Below, piece by piece: positions 41,377 through 49,328 of a stretch of 64,000 nt of DNA. Source of the stretch: JBNAGF01 sp049801055 (lineage in GTDB: Bacteria > Pseudomonadota > Alphaproteobacteria > Rhodobacterales > Rhodobacteraceae); contig NZ_JBNAGF010000001.1 of assembly GCF_049801055.1 (NCBI RefSeq), positions 186,001 through 250,000 on the forward strand, written 5' to 3'. Position 1 is the first letter of the stretch, and the number at the start of each line of letters is the position of its first letter. Made by a program: the position numbers and the translations under genes. Under the pieces are notes generated by a model that ran no database searches, was not told the DNA's origin, and saw only the letters and a list, made by a program, of their open reading frames with translations.

Positions 41377-41963
41377 TCGTCCAGTAGCACGGGCGGCACA
41401 TCCCGCGACGGGGCCGCATCGGCAGATTTCACATAAAGCGGCGCCGGTGCCGGCTCCGGAACGCTCCAGCGTTGGGCCGCTGCAAGGGCAATGGCTTCGG
41501 CCTGTTTTTCGGGAGGGACGTCGATATGCAGCGGTGCGATCCGTTCTGCTTCCGTCTGCGGTAGTATTTCAGGCGCGTGGTCCGCGCGATGGAGATATAC
41601 CTGATCGCGGGGCGCCGGAACTGCCGGCAGGTGACCTTCCGGCGCCGAAGCCTGGCGGGCGTCAAAGCCCGAAACGCCGACCGCCGGAACGCCGAGTCCC
41701 AGCGCCAGTCCGCGTGCTGCCGAAACCGAAATCCGGATTCCCGTGAAATTGCCCGGGCCAATCCCGACACCGATCGCATCCAGATTGCGCCACGTGACGC
41801 CATGATCGTCAAGGATTTCCTGAAGGAATGGCATCAGACGTTCTGCCTGACCCCTGCCCATCTCCTCGGATCGGCTTTCAAGAATCTTTGTGCCGCGTAA
41901 TAGGGCGGCCGCGCAATGCGCGGCCGACGTGTCAAAGCCCAATATGAGCGGTTCAGATGCCAT
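41373..41963 (-). CDS. tsaB: tRNA threonylcarbamoyladenosine biosynthesis protein TsaB
   Basis: A 196-residue member of the ASKHA-fold family that partners TsaD in making the t6A base of ANN-decoding tRNAs. The start ILGFDTSAAHCAAALL and GVGIGPGNFTGIRISVSAARGLA are the family signatures. Length is short but normal for the alphaproteobacterial protein. It overlaps rimI by 4 bp and follows the NifU-like gene by 15 bp; the three form a frequent alphaproteobacterial grouping. Confidence is good. Confidence 0.92.
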   Translation of the reverse strand: MASEPLILGFDTSAAHCAAALLRGTKILESRSEEMGRGQAERLMPFLQEILDDHGVTWRNLDAIGVGIGPGNFTGIRISVSAARGLALGLGVPAVGVSGFDARQASAPEGHLPAVPAPRDQVYLHRADHAPEILPQTEAERIAPLHIDVPPEKQAEAIALAAAQRWSVPEPAPAPLYVKSADAAPSRDVPPVLLDE

Positions 41964-41978
41964 CGATTGGAACGTCGG

Positions 41979-42542
41979 TCAGACTGCGACCGGCCGAACC
42001 TCTGTCACTTCGGGGATGTAGTGCCGGAGCAGGTTCTCGATACCCATCTTCAGCGTCAGTGTCGAAGACGGGCAGCCGGCGCATGCCCCTTGCATATGCA
42101 GGTAGACAACGCCGCGATCGAAGCCGTGGAAGGTAATGTCGCCGCCATCCTGAGCAACCGCCGGCCGCACACGGCTGTCCAGCAATTCTTTGATCTGGTC
42201 GACGATTTCACCGTCTTCCCCGGAATGCTCGGCATGGCCCGAGGCCGCCGATCCATCGCCTTCCACTACCGGTTGGCCGGATTGGTAATGTTCCATGACC
42301 GCACCGAGAATTGCCGGCTTGATATGATCCCATTCCACGTTCTCGGCCTTTGTCACGGTAACAAAGTCATTTCCGAAGAAAACGCCGGTCACCCCAGATA
42401 CGCCAAAAATCCGGCGCGCCAGCGGGGAGGGTGCGGCTGCGTCGGCATTTGGGAAGTCCGCAGTTCCTGCTTCCAGAACCGTTTGTCCGGGCAGGAATTT
42501 AAGGGTTGCGGGGTTCGGCGTGGATTCGGTCTGGATGAACAT
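41979..42542 (-). CDS. NifU/Nfu-type iron-sulfur scaffold protein
   Basis: A 187-residue Fe-S carrier with an N-terminal Nfu domain (MFIQTESTPNPATLKFLPGQ) and a C-terminal NifU-like domain ending GACAGCPSSTLTLKMG, in which the CxxC cysteines ligate a [4Fe-4S] cluster between two monomers. Such proteins deliver clusters to enzymes such as aconitase and lipoyl synthase. The ATG at 42542 is the conserved start; an earlier in-frame codon was rejected. It is followed by tsaB and rimI. Confidence 0.93.
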   Translation of the reverse strand: MFIQTESTPNPATLKFLPGQTVLEAGTADFPNADAAAPSPLARRIFGVSGVTGVFFGNDFVTVTKAENVEWDHIKPAILGAVMEHYQSGQPVVEGDGSAASGHAEHSGEDGEIVDQIKELLDSRVRPAVAQDGGDITFHGFDRGVVYLHMQGACAGCPSSTLTLKMGIENLLRHYIPEVTEVRPVAV

Positions 42543-42645
42543 GGCGGTCTCCGTAACAGATGACTTGGATATGCGGGCCTTGCCGCTCCAAGTCAAGGAT
42601 TGGAATGATTCTAAGTAGTGGGTTCCGGACGTTTTGCTGTCGTTT

Positions 42646-43101
42646 TCAGGTAATCGCTTCGAGCTTTTCCTTGCTCAGGTCACCCGGCACCACCGTGATC
42701 GGAATTGGAAGCGATCCCGAAGACCGGCTGAGTTGTGAAACAAGAGGGCCCGGTCCTTTCTTGTCCGTTCCCGCACCCAACACCAGCACACCAATCTCAG
42801 GGTCGGCCTTGATCTGTGCGATGATCTCCGGGACGGCGTCGCCTTCGCGGATAACCAATTCCGGGTCCACCCCCTGCTTGTCCCGCATCCATTTTGCGAA
42901 AACCTCGAAATGCGCATGGATGCGTTCACGGGACTCTTCCCGCATGACCTCTCCGACCCCAATCCAGTGGTTAAATTCATCCGGCGGGATGATGGAAAGA
43001 ATGGCGACGCCACCTCCGGTATGGGCGGCGCGCATCGCCGCGAACCGCATCGCGTTCAGACATTCCCGGCTGTCGTCGAGAACGACAAGAAACTTGCGCA
43101 T
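42646..43101 (-). CDS. Universal stress protein (UspA family)
   Basis: A 151-residue single-domain UspA protein. It starts MRKFLVVLDDSRECLNAMRFAA, and the C-terminal VLVLGAGTDKKGPGPLVSQL resembles the nucleotide-binding G-x2-G-x9-G pattern. Members act in stress survival with ill-defined biochemistry. It stands between the NifU-like and aminotransferase genes on the same strand, with gaps of about 100 and 73 bp that contain no other gene. Confidence 0.9.
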   Translation of the reverse strand: MRKFLVVLDDSRECLNAMRFAAMRAAHTGGGVAILSIIPPDEFNHWIGVGEVMREESRERIHAHFEVFAKWMRDKQGVDPELVIREGDAVPEIIAQIKADPEIGVLVLGAGTDKKGPGPLVSQLSRSSGSLPIPITVVPGDLSKEKLEAIT

Positions 43102-43174
43102 GGTCAGCTCCCTTCCGCGCGATCATGCCCCAAGGCCCGTTGTGAGGCAACTCTGACGGTCGGACCTGCCGATC

Positions 43175-44038
43175 TCACGTCGCGCTGGTTGCCCAGTCCC
43201 AATAAAGTTCGCGTACCTTTCGAGTCACCGGACCCACCTGGTAACTGGTGTCGTCCAACGCTGTGACGGGCGTGACCTTGTTCATGTTACCTGACATGAA
43301 GACCTCGTCGGCATCGTGGAAATCGTCAAATCCCAGAACTGCTTCATGAACGGTCACACCATCAGCTTGCAGGTTTGCGATGTGTCGTGCACGGGTAATA
43401 CCCGACAAAAAGGTTCCATTGGCGATCGGGGTAAAAACCTCGCCATCTTTGACCAAAAAGATGTTGGCCGTGGCGGTCTCGGCCACATTGCCCATGACAT
43501 CCGCTACAAGGGCGTTCGAGAATCCCTTGGCACGGGCCTCGCGCAGCATCCTTGCATTATTGGGATATAGACACCCCGCTTTGGCGTTGACGATGGCGTC
43601 CTCGAGAACGGGGCGACGAAAACGGGTGGTTGTCAGCGTGACCGAGGCGGTTGGTGGCGCCATGGGGATCTCTTCCAGACAAAGCGCAAAGCCCGTGCTG
43701 TCTGTGGACGGAACAATTGCTGTTACGTCGCCGTCGATGCCCCAATACATGGGGCGGATATAGATGGCCTGACCCGGCGAGAATGCCTTGAGCCCTTCGA
43801 GCGCAATCTCGACCATGTCCTCGGTTGATACCGTCGGGCTAAGCATCATCGCCTCGGCCGAGCGGTTGGTTCGGGCACAGTGGGCTTCTAGGTCCGGGAT
43901 GACGCCATCAAAGAATCGTGCCCCGTCGAATACCCCCGACCCCAGCCAAGCGCCGTGGTCGGCGGCGCGGATTACGGCGACATCGCCATCATGCCACGTG
44001 CCATTGAAATAGGTACGAATATTGGTTCCGGTCGCCAT
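43175..44038 (-). CDS. ilvE: Branched-chain amino acid aminotransferase
   Basis: A 287-residue fold-type IV PLP aminotransferase. The PLP-lysine lies in AIVNAKAGCLYPNNARML, and GVFDGARFFDG, RPMYWGIDGD and FLSGITRARHI are further family blocks. It transfers amino groups to branched-chain 2-oxo acids, or, in related members, acts as D-amino-acid transaminase or aminodeoxychorismate lyase; sequence favours IlvE. The ATG at 44038 (MATGTNIRTYFNGTWHDGD) was chosen as the conserved start. The neighbouring Lrp-type regulator and amino-acid dehydrogenase support a role in amino-acid metabolism. Confidence 0.9.
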   Translation of the reverse strand: MATGTNIRTYFNGTWHDGDVAVIRAADHGAWLGSGVFDGARFFDGVIPDLEAHCARTNRSAEAMMLSPTVSTEDMVEIALEGLKAFSPGQAIYIRPMYWGIDGDVTAIVPSTDSTGFALCLEEIPMAPPTASVTLTTTRFRRPVLEDAIVNAKAGCLYPNNARMLREARAKGFSNALVADVMGNVAETATANIFLVKDGEVFTPIANGTFLSGITRARHIANLQADGVTVHEAVLGFDDFHDADEVFMSGNMNKVTPVTALDDTSYQVGPVTRKVRELYWDWATSAT

Positions 44039-44162
44039 GTCTCTCCCCCTGACTTGCCCCCAGATGCGGCCGGAAAAACACAAGCGGCCCGGCCCTGACT
44101 CGGAGCGGATGGTAGGGGGCGTTGGGTCAGGGGTCCAGACCTTTTCAGGCCCAAACCCAAGG

Positions 44163-44621
44163 CTAACGCCGGACGGGCAGGGTTTCGCGCTTGACCATCG
44201 TTCGCAGTGCAAAGTTGGAACGCAGGTTGCGTATGCCCGATATTTGCATCAGCCGATTTTCTAGAAAAGCGTCAAAAGCAGCAAGATCGGCAGCGACTAC
44301 GCGCAGCAAAATATCCCGTGACCCGGTCATCAGGTAACATTCCATCACTTCGTCGCAGTTGCGGATCTCCTTTTCGAACGCATTGATTGCAGCGCGGTCC
44401 TGTTTGTCGAGCTCGACCGAAACAAAAATCGAAACACTCAGACCGAGCTTTTCCATGTCGACCTGTGCAGAGTAACCGGTGATTACACCGTCATTTTGCA
44501 GGCGTTCGAGCCGACGAGCGCATGGGGTGGGCGAAAGCCCAACCGCATCCGCCAGATCCGTTACCGTCATTCGCCCGTCACGTTGCAGAGTGCGTACGAT
44601 TTTGTAATCGATCCCGTCCAC
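44163..44621 (-). CDS. Lrp/AsnC family transcriptional regulator
   Basis: A 152-residue regulator with an N-terminal helix-turn-helix (VTDLADAVGLSPTPCARRLER) and a C-terminal RAM ligand-binding domain (NCDEVMECYLMTGSRDILL). It diverges from the amino-acid dehydrogenase gene across a 132-bp A/T-rich gap that likely holds its operator, so it probably controls that gene in response to an amino acid. Autoregulation is common in the family. The ligand is unknown. Confidence 0.93.
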   Translation of the reverse strand: MDGIDYKIVRTLQRDGRMTVTDLADAVGLSPTPCARRLERLQNDGVITGYSAQVDMEKLGLSVSIFVSVELDKQDRAAINAFEKEIRNCDEVMECYLMTGSRDILLRVVAADLAAFDAFLENRLMQISGIRNLRSNFALRTMVKRETLPVRR

Positions 44622-44753
44622 TTGGGGAAATTACCTATTTTGTTCACGATCTATAGTGAAATACCCTAAGAAATTTTCGATCATAAGGCAATCTTGGTGA
44701 CATTCCCTCTTTGAATCGTGGGAAGACAGATAGACCATGTTAGGAGGACCGAG

Positions 44754-45803
44754 ATGAAGATCACAGCCGTTGATGCCCCCGAACACGCGCAGGTTGTGCG
44801 TGTTGCAGACGCTCCCAGTGGTCTGCTTGGCTTCATCGCGGTTCATTCAACCCAGCTTGGTCCTGCAGCTGGCGGGGTGCGGATGCGGCGCTATGACAAT
44901 GAAACCGCGGCGCTGGATGACGCGCTGCGCCTTTCGCGCGGCATGACCTACAAGAACGCGGCGGCCGGGCTCCCTCTGGGCGGCGGCAAGGCCGTCATCA
45001 TTGCCGATCCTGCCAAAGACAAGTCGCCCGAATTGCTGCGGGCCTTCGGGCGCGCCGTTGACAGCCTGAACGGGCAATACTGGACTGCCGAGGACATGGG
45101 CATGACCCCGGGCGACATGGCCGAGATCGGAACCGAAACCCGCTATGTGGCAGGTTTGGCAAATGGCGCGTTCGCAAGCGGCGATCCGTCACCGATTACA
45201 GCCCGTGGAATTTTCAATGCGATCGTGACGACAGCGCGCCACCGGTTCGGTTGGAAGGACCTTAGGAAGGCAACCGTGTCTGTGCAGGGGCTCGGCCATG
45301 TCGGCTACCACCTGTGCAGCCTGTTGACGGCTGCAGGAGCAAAGCTGATCGTCACCGATATCGACCCTGAACATGTCGCTCGAATAGCCCGCGAGTTTTC
45401 TGCTCGGGCCTTTGGCCCGGACGAGATTTTTGCGGTCGAGGCGGACATTTTTGCACCCTGTGCAATCGGGGCAATTCTGAACGAAACGACAATACCAATG
45501 CTCAAGACAGGTGTGGTCGTCGGAGGTGCCAACAATCAGCTCGCAACGGATCAAGATGGCCAGCGCTTGCACGACCGGGGCATCCTCTTCGCGCCGGATT
45601 TTGTTGCCAATGGAGGGGGCATCATCAATGTCGCGACAGAGATTCTGCAAATCAGCAACGGCGAAGCTTGGGTGGCATCTCGGTTGGAGGCTCTGGATCA
45701 GACCATGGACCGCATCCTGTCGCGAGCCAGTGCAATGAATGTCAGCCCCAATCAGGTGGCCGAAGATATCGTGAGAGAAATCCTGCATCCCAAAGCCGCC
45801 TGA
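44754..45803 (+). CDS. Leu/Phe/Glu/Val-type amino-acid dehydrogenase
   Basis: A 349-residue NAD-dependent oxidoreductase that deaminates a hydrophobic amino acid to its 2-oxo acid. The catalytic-lysine segment reads GLPLGGGKAVI and is followed by the family's GPAAGGVRMRRY block; the Rossmann motif VQGLGHVGYHLCSLL lies around residue 180. It is nearest to leucine/phenylalanine dehydrogenases, but substrate cannot be fixed from sequence. An AGGAGG site precedes the ATG. Divergent Lrp regulator upstream and a strong terminator downstream make it a single-gene unit. Confidence 0.9.
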   Translation: MKITAVDAPEHAQVVRVADAPSGLLGFIAVHSTQLGPAAGGVRMRRYDNETAALDDALRLSRGMTYKNAAAGLPLGGGKAVIIADPAKDKSPELLRAFGRAVDSLNGQYWTAEDMGMTPGDMAEIGTETRYVAGLANGAFASGDPSPITARGIFNAIVTTARHRFGWKDLRKATVSVQGLGHVGYHLCSLLTAAGAKLIVTDIDPEHVARIAREFSARAFGPDEIFAVEADIFAPCAIGAILNETTIPMLKTGVVVGGANNQLATDQDGQRLHDRGILFAPDFVANGGGIINVATEILQISNGEAWVASRLEALDQTMDRILSRASAMNVSPNQVAEDIVREILHPKAA

Positions 45804-45826
45804 GAAGCGGTGCCCCAAAAAGACTA

Positions 45827-45856
45827 AGCCGCCCTCAAGGGCGGCTCATTTTTTTT
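45827..45856 (+). terminator. Intrinsic terminator of the amino-acid dehydrogenase gene
   Basis: AGCCGCCC and GGGCGGCT form a perfect 8-bp stem with a TCAA loop, followed by CATTTTTTTT. It begins 23 bp after the stop codon and lies between convergent genes, so it is a classic Rho-independent terminator. Confidence 0.93.
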
Positions 45857-45898
45857 GGGGGTATATCTTGGTTGGCAATTGGCATTGCCCTTTGGCAG

Positions 45899-46921
45899 TC
45901 AACCTGCGCCCACCATCCCAACGATTTCATAAGCCCGCCGCAAAATCGGTGCAGCAATGCCGCGGGCGCGTTCGGCGCCGCGTGCCAAGATCCGGTCAAT
46001 CTCGGATTGGTCGTTCATCAGCCGAGCCATTTCGGTGGATATCGGCGAAAGCTTTTCTACGGCCAGTTCCGCCAGCATCGGTTTGAATTCCCCGAATTGC
46101 TTTCCGCCGACATCCGCCAGCACATTCTCGACCGAGCTGTCGCTGAGTGCCGCATAGATGTTGACCAGATTCCGCGCCTCGGGCCGGTCATCCAGCCCCT
46201 TGGCTTCGGAGGGCAGTGCATCCGGGTCAGTTTTGGCCTTGCGGATCTTCTTGGCGATGGCGTCTGCATCGTCGGTCATGTTGATCCGGCTCATATCCGA
46301 GGGATCGGATTTTGACATTTTCTTGGATCCGTCCCGAAGGCTCATCACCCGCGTGGCGGCCCCTTCTATCACCGGCTCGGTTTCCGGGAAGAAGTTGACC
46401 CCGAAATCGTGGTTGAACTTGATTGCAATATCCCGCGTCAGCTCCAGATGCTGCTTCTGGTCCTCACCCACCGGAACATGCGTGGCGTGGTAAATCAGAA
46501 TGTCGGCAGCCATCAGCGCGGGGTAGGCAAACAGGCCCAGTGATGCATTCTGCTGGTTCTTACCCGCCTTGTCCTTCCACTGGGTCATCCGCTGCATCCA
46601 TCCCATCCGGGCGACGCAGTTGAAGATCCATGCCAGTTGAGCATGTTCAGGCACCTGGCTTTGGTTGAACAGGATAGACTGTTCTGGGTCGATCCCGGCC
46701 GCGATGAACCCGGCGCAAAGTTCGCGGGTGTTGCGGGTCAGGTCCGCAGGGTCCTGCCAGACTGTAATGGCATGCAGGTCGACCATGCAGAAAATGGTTT
46801 CGAAATCCGATCCCTGCATATCCACAAAGCGCTTCATTGCGCCTAGATAATTGCCCAGAGTCAGTCCGCCGGACGGCTGAATGCCGGAAAACACCCGCGG
46901 GGTGAAACGTGTTTCGGTCAT
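45899..46921 (-). CDS. trpS: Tryptophanyl-tRNA synthetase
   Basis: Class I aminoacyl-tRNA synthetase charging tRNA-Trp. The 340-residue protein has a HIGH-like signature in SGIQPSGGLTLGNYLGA and the KMSKS loop in DGSKKMSKSDPSDMSR. ATG at 46921 was chosen because a GGGAG site is properly spaced; the longer reading begins at a TTG too close to that site. It ends convergent with the dehydrogenase gene and diverges from the rhomboid-like gene. Confidence 0.97.
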   Translation of the reverse strand: MTETRFTPRVFSGIQPSGGLTLGNYLGAMKRFVDMQGSDFETIFCMVDLHAITVWQDPADLTRNTRELCAGFIAAGIDPEQSILFNQSQVPEHAQLAWIFNCVARMGWMQRMTQWKDKAGKNQQNASLGLFAYPALMAADILIYHATHVPVGEDQKQHLELTRDIAIKFNHDFGVNFFPETEPVIEGAATRVMSLRDGSKKMSKSDPSDMSRINMTDDADAIAKKIRKAKTDPDALPSEAKGLDDRPEARNLVNIYAALSDSSVENVLADVGGKQFGEFKPMLAELAVEKLSPISTEMARLMNDQSEIDRILARGAERARGIAAPILRRAYEIVGMVGAG

Positions 46922-47031
46922 GGAGGGCAACTCCCGTCTGGAAAAATCGACCTGTGTCGCTTACCCATGAGGTGAGAAGACGTCAACAGGCGCCAAACAA
47001 ACCGCGTTCATTCGCACAGGAGGCCCGGGTC

Positions 47032-47718
47032 ATGAGCAGCCCCGACAATCCATCAGCCGTCAACCCGCTACCGCCTGCTGTGGTTGCGCTGTTTCTCATC
47101 ATCATGGGGATTGAGCTGGCATTTTCACTTGGCGCCAGGGGAATAGTCGGCGGACCCGAGGCGGTCGGATGGCGGCTCTCGGCTATCCAGACATACGCCT
47201 TTTCCGGCGATATCTTTGACTGGATGTGGACGAACAACCACTGGCCGTTCGAACACCTGATGCGGTTCGTGACCTATCCCTTTGTGCATGTCAGTTTCAC
47301 GCAGGCTCTGTTTGTCAGCGTATTCGTGTTGGCAATGGGCAAGATGGTCGGCGAAGTCTTTGGCGGAGCCGCGATGATGCTGATCTTTGTGGCATCAGGC
47401 ATCGGTGGCGCACTGGCCTATGCAGTGCTCTTGAATGAGCCTTTTCCGCTGATAGGTGGCTTTCCGGCTGTCTATGGGCTGATCGGCGCATTCACCTATC
47501 TGCTATGGCACAACCTGTCTCTTGTCGGGGCCAACCAGTCCCGTGCCTTCACGCTGATCGCGTTCCTGATGGGCGTGCAATTGCTGTTCGGACTTTTGTT
47601 CGGCGGGCAGAAAGACTGGGTGGCAGATCTTGCGGGGTTTGCAACCGGGTTTGGTCTGTCCTTCTTTGTCGCTCCCGGTGGATGGCAGCGAATCCGACGC
47701 CGGATGCAGCATGACTAA
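47032..47718 (+). CDS. Rhomboid family membrane protein lacking catalytic residues
   Basis: A 228-residue membrane protein with about six hydrophobic segments and clear rhomboid features: WPFEHLMRFVTYPFVHVSFTQA and PLIGGFPAVYGLIGAFTYLLW. The catalytic serine of the usual GASGAVxG loop is replaced: the corresponding loop reads GGFPAVYG, with Phe144 in the serine position. The catalytic histidine of the last helix also appears lost (VADLAGFATG, Asp199). It is therefore likely a non-proteolytic pseudoprotease, unless my alignment is off by a few residues. It diverges from trpS and converges with murJ. Confidence 0.85.
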   Translation: MSSPDNPSAVNPLPPAVVALFLIIMGIELAFSLGARGIVGGPEAVGWRLSAIQTYAFSGDIFDWMWTNNHWPFEHLMRFVTYPFVHVSFTQALFVSVFVLAMGKMVGEVFGGAAMMLIFVASGIGGALAYAVLLNEPFPLIGGFPAVYGLIGAFTYLLWHNLSLVGANQSRAFTLIAFLMGVQLLFGLLFGGQKDWVADLAGFATGFGLSFFVAPGGWQRIRRRMQHD

Positions 47719-47732
47719 CCCGGCGCTGGCCG

Positions 47733-49328
47733 TTATCCCCCGCGTCGCATCGCCTGTTTGAATTCGGCCAGACGAAATGCCCCGATGGCATGGCCGATGC
47801 CAAAATAGCTGAAGATACCAATGCCGACGAGTGCGGCCAGTGCGACATAGCGAATGGTTGGCGCGTAGAGCCAAGGCGCCAGCAACCAGCCCGCGAACAG
47901 CAACACTACTCCCATTCCGCAGGCCGCACCTGTAATGCGCCAGATCCGCCGATGGAACCTGTCGTCGAATTGCGCGACTTCGCCCATCGATGCGGTACCC
48001 CGTGACAAGAGAGCAACCATGCCCCATGCGGCAACAGTCGTTCCCAGTGCCGCGCCGATATATCCCAACACAAGCGCACCGCCCACGGCCACAACGGCGT
48101 TCACCACCATTGAAACAACAGCGAACCGGAAGGGCGTGCGGGTGTCTTCGCGTGCAAAGTAGAGAGGCTGAAGCACCTTTTGTAGCACGAAGGCCGGTAG
48201 CCCCGCGCCATAGATGGCCACCGCGAGCGCCGTCGCGGCGCTATCATCCGGTCCAAAGGCTCCGCGTTCGAACAGGACCGACACCAGCGGCAACGGGATC
48301 ACGATCAATGCAACCGCTGACGGGATGGTCAGGGCCAGCGAGACCTCGCCAGCCCGGTTCAGGGCGTGCCGGGCGCCATCGTCGTCCTGTGCGGCCAGCC
48401 GGCGTGACAGGTCGGGTAACAGAACAACGCCGACCGCGATACCGACCACACCCAATGGGAGTTGATATAGCCTGTCTGCATAGGACAGCCATGCGATTGC
48501 GCCGTCGAAGAAACTGGCAACCTGACGGCCCACCAGCAAATTGATCTGAACGACGCCACCGGCCAGCATGGCAGGTGCCGCGATCACCGCCAGCCGCTTC
48601 AGGTCCGGTGTCAGCCGCGGCCAGGTCGGAGAGATATGAAATCCGGCACGTTTGGCGGCAATCCAGACCAGAACCATCTGCGCGATCCCGGCAAAAAGCG
48701 TTCCCCACACCAGCATGGTTCCGTGATGCACGCCGTCGATGTTCAGGGCCGCCAGCGCCCCGATCGTTACGACCCCTTCCAGCACCCCGGATTCCGCAAG
48801 TGCCAATGTCATGATCAGGATGACGTTCAGCAGAACCGGAGCTGCCGCTGCTGCCGCAAACCGTCCGGCGGCATTCAGAACTCCTGACAGCAAGGCCGCC
48901 AGCGAGATAAAGAGGATATAGCCGAATGCAATCCGCCCAAAGGTAACGGCCAGATCGAACCGTTCATCCCCGGCAAAGCCGCTGGCCATTGCCAGCACCA
49001 GAAAAGGCATGAACAGCTGCGCCAACAGCGAGAATCCGATGAGAAGGGTCGCGAGGCCGGAGAAGGCGTCTCGGGCGAACTGCTCGGGTTCGTCTCCGGT
49101 TTCCAGCTTCTTTGAAAACAGTGGGATGAAGGCAGTGTTGAATGCCCCTTCGGCAAAGAAGCGGCGAAACATGTTTGGCAGGCTGAACGCGACGAGAAAC
49201 GCTTCGGCCACCGGACCGGCTCCGAGGAAGCCGGCGATCAGTATGTCGCGGGCAAATCCGAGAATTCGGCTGAGCATCGTCCACATGCCCACCGTCAGAA
49301 AGCCTGAGATCAGTCGGATCGGTTTCAT
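47733..49328 (-). CDS. murJ: Lipid II flippase MurJ
   Basis: A 531-residue inner-membrane protein of the MurJ/MVF family, moving lipid II to the periplasm for peptidoglycan synthesis. It has about 14 hydrophobic segments and the family N-terminus (MLSRILGFARDILIAGFLGAG), then AEAFLVAFSLPNMFRRFFAEGAF. Length is typical. The start overlaps the glnD stop by 4 bp, so the two genes are co-transcribed, as in other Rhodobacteraceae. Confidence 0.95.
   Translation of the reverse strand: MKPIRLISGFLTVGMWTMLSRILGFARDILIAGFLGAGPVAEAFLVAFSLPNMFRRFFAEGAFNTAFIPLFSKKLETGDEPEQFARDAFSGLATLLIGFSLLAQLFMPFLVLAMASGFAGDERFDLAVTFGRIAFGYILFISLAALLSGVLNAAGRFAAAAAAPVLLNVILIMTLALAESGVLEGVVTIGALAALNIDGVHHGTMLVWGTLFAGIAQMVLVWIAAKRAGFHISPTWPRLTPDLKRLAVIAAPAMLAGGVVQINLLVGRQVASFFDGAIAWLSYADRLYQLPLGVVGIAVGVVLLPDLSRRLAAQDDDGARHALNRAGEVSLALTIPSAVALIVIPLPLVSVLFERGAFGPDDSAATALAVAIYGAGLPAFVLQKVLQPLYFAREDTRTPFRFAVVSMVVNAVVAVGGALVLGYIGAALGTTVAAWGMVALLSRGTASMGEVAQFDDRFHRRIWRITGAACGMGVVLLFAGWLLAPWLYAPTIRYVALAALVGIGIFSYFGIGHAIGAFRLAEFKQAMRRGG

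Noticed and set aside
41916..42563. A long plus-strand frame opposite the NifU-like gene
   Set aside because: It overlaps a well-supported gene on the other strand, and its composition has no protein-family features.
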